A DNA stretch of 22,317 nt, taken from positions 36,963 through 59,279 of the forward strand of contig NW_014577967.1 in assembly GCF_000485595.1 (NCBI RefSeq), given 5' to 3'. Positions 19,601-22,317 of this stretch are shown in pieces. The notes under the pieces were generated by a model. It was not told the origin of the DNA. It worked only from the letters and a program-made list of their open reading frames with translations, and did not search any database. The stretch's first letter is position 1, and each line of letters opens with the position of its first letter. Position numbers and translations under genes: made by a program. The DNA is from Priapulus caudatus (lineage: Eukaryota; Priapulida; Priapulimorpha; Priapulimorphida; Priapulidae).

Positions 19601-19878
19601 AAATGGCTAACGAGTTAATGAGTTAATGAGCTAACGAGTTAATGAGTTAACGAGCGCGCGTCGGGTTGTTGCAGGCGGGCCGTATCGACCGCGTCGTCTG
19701 CACGAACGTCCCGTTCGTCATCGTTAGCGGTGACAACGGTTTCCTGGAGGTGGAGAGCCTCGCGCGACACTGGAAGCGCGACGTCACCGTCGTCAACCCG
19801 CACACGCTGCGACGCGAGCGACAGTCGCTCTCTGCTCACATCGAGCGACTCATGCCGCCGCCCGTCATCCTGCTGTAG
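16449..19878 (+). CDS. ZNF451: C-terminal part of a ZNF451-like protein with PIN-like domain, five exons
   Basis: Exons 16449-16646, 17404-17529, 17931-18052, 19074-19173 and 19675-19878 join in frame (introns in phases 0, 0, 2, 0) and end at TAG 19876-19878, giving about 249 residues. The first two exons give a basic, Ser/Pro-rich linker. The last three form the PIN-like nuclease-fold domain known at the C-terminus of the SUMO ligase ZNF451: IVFVDLDNWPKFF, YGFFGGGQIW, FLLHEKC, RKDAADFAIC, then VPFVIVSGDNGFLEVE. Asp in VDLDNW, KDAAD and SGDNG fit the acidic positions of PIN folds. Whether the domain cleaves RNA is not known from sequence. The usual N-terminal SIMs and C2H2 zinc fingers of ZNF451 are not in these exons; the SIM-like exon at 912 may supply part. 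Exons are clearly richer in G+C than the surroundings. The family call is from memory of motifs, and orthology is less sure than the domain. Confidence 0.75.
16696..16790 (+). repeat. 44-bp tandem duplication (2.1 copies)
   Basis: GTCGTTTCCCTCCCTACTTG and the following 24 bases repeat at 16740 with one change (CCC to TCT region), and a third copy starts at 16784. Pyrimidine-rich, intronic. Confidence 0.85.
17222..17337 (+). repeat. 17-bp CG-rich minisatellite
   Basis: Five to six units of TTCCTCCCCCGCGCGCG with decay towards the right (GCGCACG, GCGCAAG). Intronic. It ends about 65 bp before the next acceptor. Confidence 0.85.
17404..17529 (+). CDS. Exon leading into the PIN-like domain
   Basis: The acceptor is TCCGTGCCCGCAG. 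42 codons: VVTFNPNINVAMDFTSRLER through DPLDDIKFDNVLM. The donor chosen is ATG/GTGCGC, which keeps phase 0 with the next exon but is weak; the frame stays open to 17634, so the exact end is less sure than the start. Confidence 0.55.
17530..17930 (+). other. Intron
   Basis: Phase-0 intron. Apart from a (GC)n run at 17861-17873, nothing stands out. It ends in a strong T-rich acceptor (TGCGTGTCGTTTTCAG). Confidence 0.55.
17931..18052 (+). CDS. PIN-like domain exon 1 (DLDNW motif)
   Basis: Encodes IVFVDLDNWPKFFHTLDRPL, then STCFVYGFFGGGQIWREPK, and ends with CA of a split His codon. VDLDNW is the first acidic strand of the domain, and FGGGQIW resembles the GFQGG segment of the ZNF451 family. The donor is CA/GTGAGT. 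Read-through would meet TGA at once, so splicing is needed. Confidence 0.88.
18065..18452. mobile_element. Non-autonomous hAT-like MITE, 388 bp
   Basis: The ends are AGGGGTAGAAATTAAC and GTTAATTTCGCACCCT, inverted repeats matching at 13 of 16 positions. GTGAGTTC occurs directly outside both ends (18057-18064 and 18453-18460), a perfect 8-bp target duplication typical of hAT transposons. The inside has no coding sequence but holds a (AAAAAG)n run (about 18116-18142) and several GGGAGTCCG/CGGACTCC motifs in both orientations. The insertion point is only 12 nt past the exon end. Confidence 0.75.
18551..18953 (+). repeat. Diverged direct repeat, two copies 294 bp apart
   Basis: Copy one at 18551-18639, copy two at 18845-18953. 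Shared blocks include AGTTTATAxAATACT, GTTACGAA, GAAGGCGTAG and GCTTCT followed by TCTGTAAG. Probably an old local duplication or two remnants of one element. Confidence 0.5.
19074..19173 (+). CDS. PIN-like domain exon 2 (KDAADFAIC motif)
   Basis: The first base completes His. The rest encodes VPMFEVHKDSGMFLLHEKCS, then NRKDAADFAICTS. FLLHEKC-x3-RKDAADFAI is the most telling motif of the family, with two Asp at likely active-site positions. The donor is TCG/GTGAGT, phase 0. The open frame from 19000 begins in the intron and is not the true start. Confidence 0.88.
19174..19674 (+). other. Intron with TAACGAG octamer repeats
   Basis: Phase-0 intron. It has a short (CTA)n run near 19395 and, at 19524-19654, a run of about fifteen degenerate TAACGAGY units that reaches within 20 bp of the acceptor (TCGGGTTGTTGCAG). 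No gene is seen. Confidence 0.6.
19524..19654 (+). repeat. (TAACGAGY)n microsatellite
   Basis: Units alternate TAACGAGT and TAACGAGC, with some TAATGAGT. The alternation produces many GTTAAC palindromes. It occupies the branch-point zone of the last intron. Confidence 0.8.
19675..19878 (+). CDS. Last exon, C-terminal end of the PIN-like domain
   Basis: 67 codons and TAG. Encodes AGRIDRVVCTNVPFVIVSGD, NGFLEVESLARHWKRDVTVV, then NPHTLRRERQSLSAHIERLM and PPPVILL. SGDNGFLE is the third acidic motif, and VTVVNPHTL matches the closing strand of the family. The last 88 bp, stop included, recur at 19903-19990. Confidence 0.9.
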   Translation, partial: AGRIDRVVCTNVPFVIVSGDNGFLEVESLARHWKRDVTVVNPHTLRRERQSLSAHIERLMPPPVILL

Positions 19879-19990
19879 CCGTCGCCGCGGCAACCGTCGC
19901 CGCGTCAACCCGCACACGCTGCGACGCGAGCGACAGTCGCTCTCTGCTCACATCGAGCGACTCATGCCGCCGCCCGTCATCCTGCTGTAG
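19791..19990 (+). repeat. 112-bp tandem duplication covering the stop codon
   Basis: Bases 19791-19878 and 19903-19990 are identical over 88 bp (CGTCAACCCGCACACGCTGC to CATCCTGCTGTAG). The 24-bp spacer is CCGTCGCCGCGGCAACCGTC-like, and the same phrase follows the second copy. The second copy is out of frame with the first and sits in the 3'UTR. The absence of any difference points to a recent event or an assembly slip. Confidence 0.9.
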
Positions 19991-21245
19991 TCGGTGGCGG
20001 CAACCGTCGCCGCGGCAACCGTCGCTAGGAGGGACTGTCGTCGTCGTGTTGTAGTTGGCGGCGACCGTTGTTAGGAGTGGCTGTCGTCGTGCTGTAGTCG
20101 ACAGCAACTGTCGCCACAACAACGGTTGCTAGTGGAGCCCGTTGTGCTGTGCTGCGCCGTGACAGTCACTAGGGAAGGCGGCCATTGCTGTGTCAATTGT
20201 CGCTAGCCATCGCGAGAGGCGATCATCACGAGTCACTCCCATCTCTGTACTGTAATCCCGGATGGGTCGCCATGACGACTATCGCCAGGTGCGCCTGTTG
20301 TCTTGGCGACCATCGCCGGGTGCGCTTGTCGCCAGGCCGACATGCGGCGAATTCCTGTTTTGATCTTGGGGAGGGTCCGTAACGATTGATGAGGTGTGTC
20401 GACAGATAAACCCCTCCCCAACTGTCGAGCCCGGTTGTTTCGTTTGTTGCGAATGTTGCAAGTCCTCAGGGTGGTATGACCCAGTATTGACAACCGAGTA
20501 AAACTCCTAGTTTGATATTTTGCCCAGTAGGTGGCAGCTGTGATGCGAGTGTATGTATGCGTGAGTGGTTATAGTTATGTGTGTGAGTGAATGCGTGTCG
20601 CGTCGGAGGCAAGATTGCTCAACTTTTATCTAGTTGGCGTATTCTGTGTGCGAGTTTGAGAATTGCGTGCAGACGAAACGTCTATCGAACAGAAGCAATC
20701 GCCTTTCAACTGTGAAATATAGTCAAGTAATATACCAGTCATGAGTCGAGTTGCATTCCGCTCAATAGATAGTTGAGAAATATACCATTGAAAGTAGGTA
20801 AGTAGGGAGACAATCGTACTTGTAGTTTTTTTGTAACCATGTTCTAGAGTGTTAGTGTGTTCGTTTTGTATATTAGTATATGTGCATCGGTTTGATCGTT
20901 GTGCCTTTGTATTCGTCACTCTGGAAAACGTGGTACGATAATCTGAATCTTATTTTTCTACGATTGCATTTCGATCTTTCCGGATAGTTGATCTTCGTGA
21001 CACTAAAAAAAAGAGCAGCCAAGTGTGTTCTGTGAAGCTCCAGTTTCGTGATAAGTGGCGCCACCTGATGTGGAAAAGGCTTTGTTTTATTTAAATTTTT
21101 TTAGTTCGTTTGCACCGATATTGGATACGGTAGGTGTAATTCCATGAAGGTTTCAGCACTGCATTTGTTTGTCTCGGTGAAGTATGAAGTGACTCTAAGC
21201 CAGTCTGTCGAATATGAAATAAAGTGATTAACAGATACATTCCGC
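19879..21245 (+). other. Presumed 3'UTR
   Basis: From the stop to just past the AATAAA. Bases 19879-20150 are full of GTCGCC/GCAACCGTCGC phrases that decay to the right, perhaps seeded by the duplication. Bases 20275-20340 hold a two-fold repeat around ATCGCCAGGTGCGC / ATCGCCGGGTGCGC. The rest is AT-richer without features. Confidence 0.55.
21218..21223 (+). terminator. Polyadenylation signal AATAAA
   Basis: Canonical AATAAA, about 1.34 kb after the stop. T- and GT-rich sequence follows within 100 bp (TTTAGTTTTTGC, ATTTTTTTATTGTCGGTGCGTG), as expected downstream of a cleavage site. It is the only clear AATAAA after the last exon. Confidence 0.6.
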
Positions 21246-21639
21246 ACACGTATTTAGTTTTTGCATAACTCTGTTTCCGAATATTGCTCATTTTTTTATT
21301 GTCGGTGCGTGTCCTGTGCATGTAATTAATGAACACTGTGCACGGATCATGACGATAGTAAACGAATGGTTGCACCTATTTCACGAGTTTTGTCTTTTGT
21401 TGCTGTTCGAAAAGAGTAATCGGTGTGTCTATTTAAAGAAAGTTTGCGAATTCTAAACTGCCTGTGAGAAGGTACCTCTACCCGGCCTTTTTCCCGGCCA
21501 CTCCCCTCCCTCGCCCCATACCCCAGCATACATTCGCTCCTCCCAATCCTACGTCTTTACTAAACCCCCTCCCTAACCCCATACCGCCACCACACCTTTC
21601 CCTGGCGTTAGAACCATACAAAATCTGCCCGACCCTATA

Positions 21640-22317
21640 CGTTATCACGCTCTTTCCCGACCCCCACCCCCTCTCTAAACATATTCCCCACGGCACCCCC
21701 CTCACGCTCTTTCCCGACATCTACCCCCTCTCTAAACATATTCCCCACGGCACCCCTCACGCGCTTTCCCGACCCCCACCCCCTCTAACCATATTCTCCA
21801 CGGCACCCCTCACGCTCTTTCCTGACCTCCTCCCCCTCTCTAACCATATTCCCCACAGCACCCCTCACGCTCTTTCCCGACCCCCACCCCCTCTCTAACC
21901 ATATTCCCCACGGCACCCCCCTCACGCTCTTTCCCGACATCCACCCCCTCTCTAACCATATTCCTCACGGCACCCCTCACGCTCTTTCCTGACCTCCTCC
22001 CCCTCTCTAACCATATTCCTCACGGCACCCCTCACGCGCTTTCCCGACATCTACCCTCTCTCTAACCATATTCCCCACGGCACCCCTCACGCGCTTTCCC
22101 GACATCTACCCTCTCTCTAACCATATTCCCCACGGCACCCCTCACGCGCTTTCCCGACCCCCACCCCCTCTCTAACCATATTCTCCACGGCACCCCTCAC
22201 GCTCTTTCCTGACCTCCTCCCCCTCTCTAACCATATTCCCCACGGCACCTTTCACGCGCTTTCCCGACCCCCACCCCCTCTCTAACCATATTCTCCACGG
22301 CACCCCTCACGCTCTTT
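21640..22317 (+). repeat. 55-bp minisatellite, at least 12 units, running off the window
   Basis: CGGCACCCC phrases recur at 21691, 21748, 21801, 21856 (as CAGCAC), 21911, 21968, 22023, 22078, 22133, 22188, 22243 and 22298, so the step is mostly 55 bp with 53 and 57 variants. Core phrases are TCACGCTCTTTCCCGAC, CCCCCTCTCTAACCATATTC and CCCACGG. Related but irregular C-rich sequence starts at about 21480. The strand lacks G, so long open frames arise by chance and are not genes. Confidence 0.93.

Noticed and set aside
19903-19990. An additional coding exon
   Set aside because: It is an exact copy of the preceding coding end without its own acceptor and out of frame, after a stop.
21464-21898. 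Proline-rich protein gene
   Set aside because: The frame is open because the C-rich minisatellite lacks stop codons on this strand; the repeat continues beyond it.
1-22317. tRNA, rRNA or a prokaryotic operon
   Set aside because: No cloverleaf, rRNA words or tightly packed genes were seen on either strand. The splice sites, LINE and satellites indicate a eukaryotic nuclear locus.

Overview
The window looks like a stretch of metazoan, probably invertebrate, nuclear genome. Coding sequence is split by GT-AG introns. Introns carry MITE-like and foldback elements, a LINE (non-LTR retrotransposon) fragment, minisatellites and a 34-bp satellite, and the last exon is followed by a long 3' region with an AATAAA signal. 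The species cannot be named from sequence alone.

Left end (1-2448, + strand): four exons (912-972, 1337-1682, 2192-2230, 2385-2448) join in compatible phase into an open 170-codon segment. The first encodes a SUMO-interaction-like motif (VIDVIDLCES), the second a low-complexity Ser/Pro/Thr linker. A self-complementary foldback element (about 182-594) lies upstream. At 2711 a 34-bp satellite begins and at about 3030 it abruptly flips strand. From there to 7275 the sequence is the reverse complement of 1-2710, with broken copies of the same exons.

Middle (7275-16000): one inverted structure after another. A foldback element fills 7278-8535. A very noisy third copy of 1-1245 fills 8553-10460. 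Then come about 700 bp of unassigned sequence, another palindrome centred near 11553, a partial foldback element, a 25-N gap (12211-12235), and a second satellite block (12466-15945) that also flips strand at about 15597 and has LINE 3' ends facing inward on both sides. Single-base indels are dense from about 8.5 to 13.8 kb, and the satellite has the same orientation at both clean outer edges. The simplest reading is that much of 3030-15600 is a zig-zag gap-fill or assembly artefact and that the true locus is roughly 1-3030 joined through satellite to 15600-22317. A genuine complex of giant palindromes is the alternative.

Right end (16449-19878, + strand): five exons encode the C-terminal part of a protein whose last three exons match the PIN-like nuclease-fold domain found at the C-terminus of the SUMO ligase ZNF451 (FVDLDNW, RKDAADFAIC and SGDNGFLE motifs). 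The phase-0 end of exon 2385-2448 is compatible with the phase-0 start of exon 16449, and the SIM-like motif also suits a SUMO-pathway protein, so the two gene parts may be one gene interrupted by the repeat region. A hAT-like MITE with a perfect 8-bp target duplication sits just inside one of its introns. The final coding segment and its stop are tandemly duplicated into the 3'UTR. The window ends in a 55-bp minisatellite.
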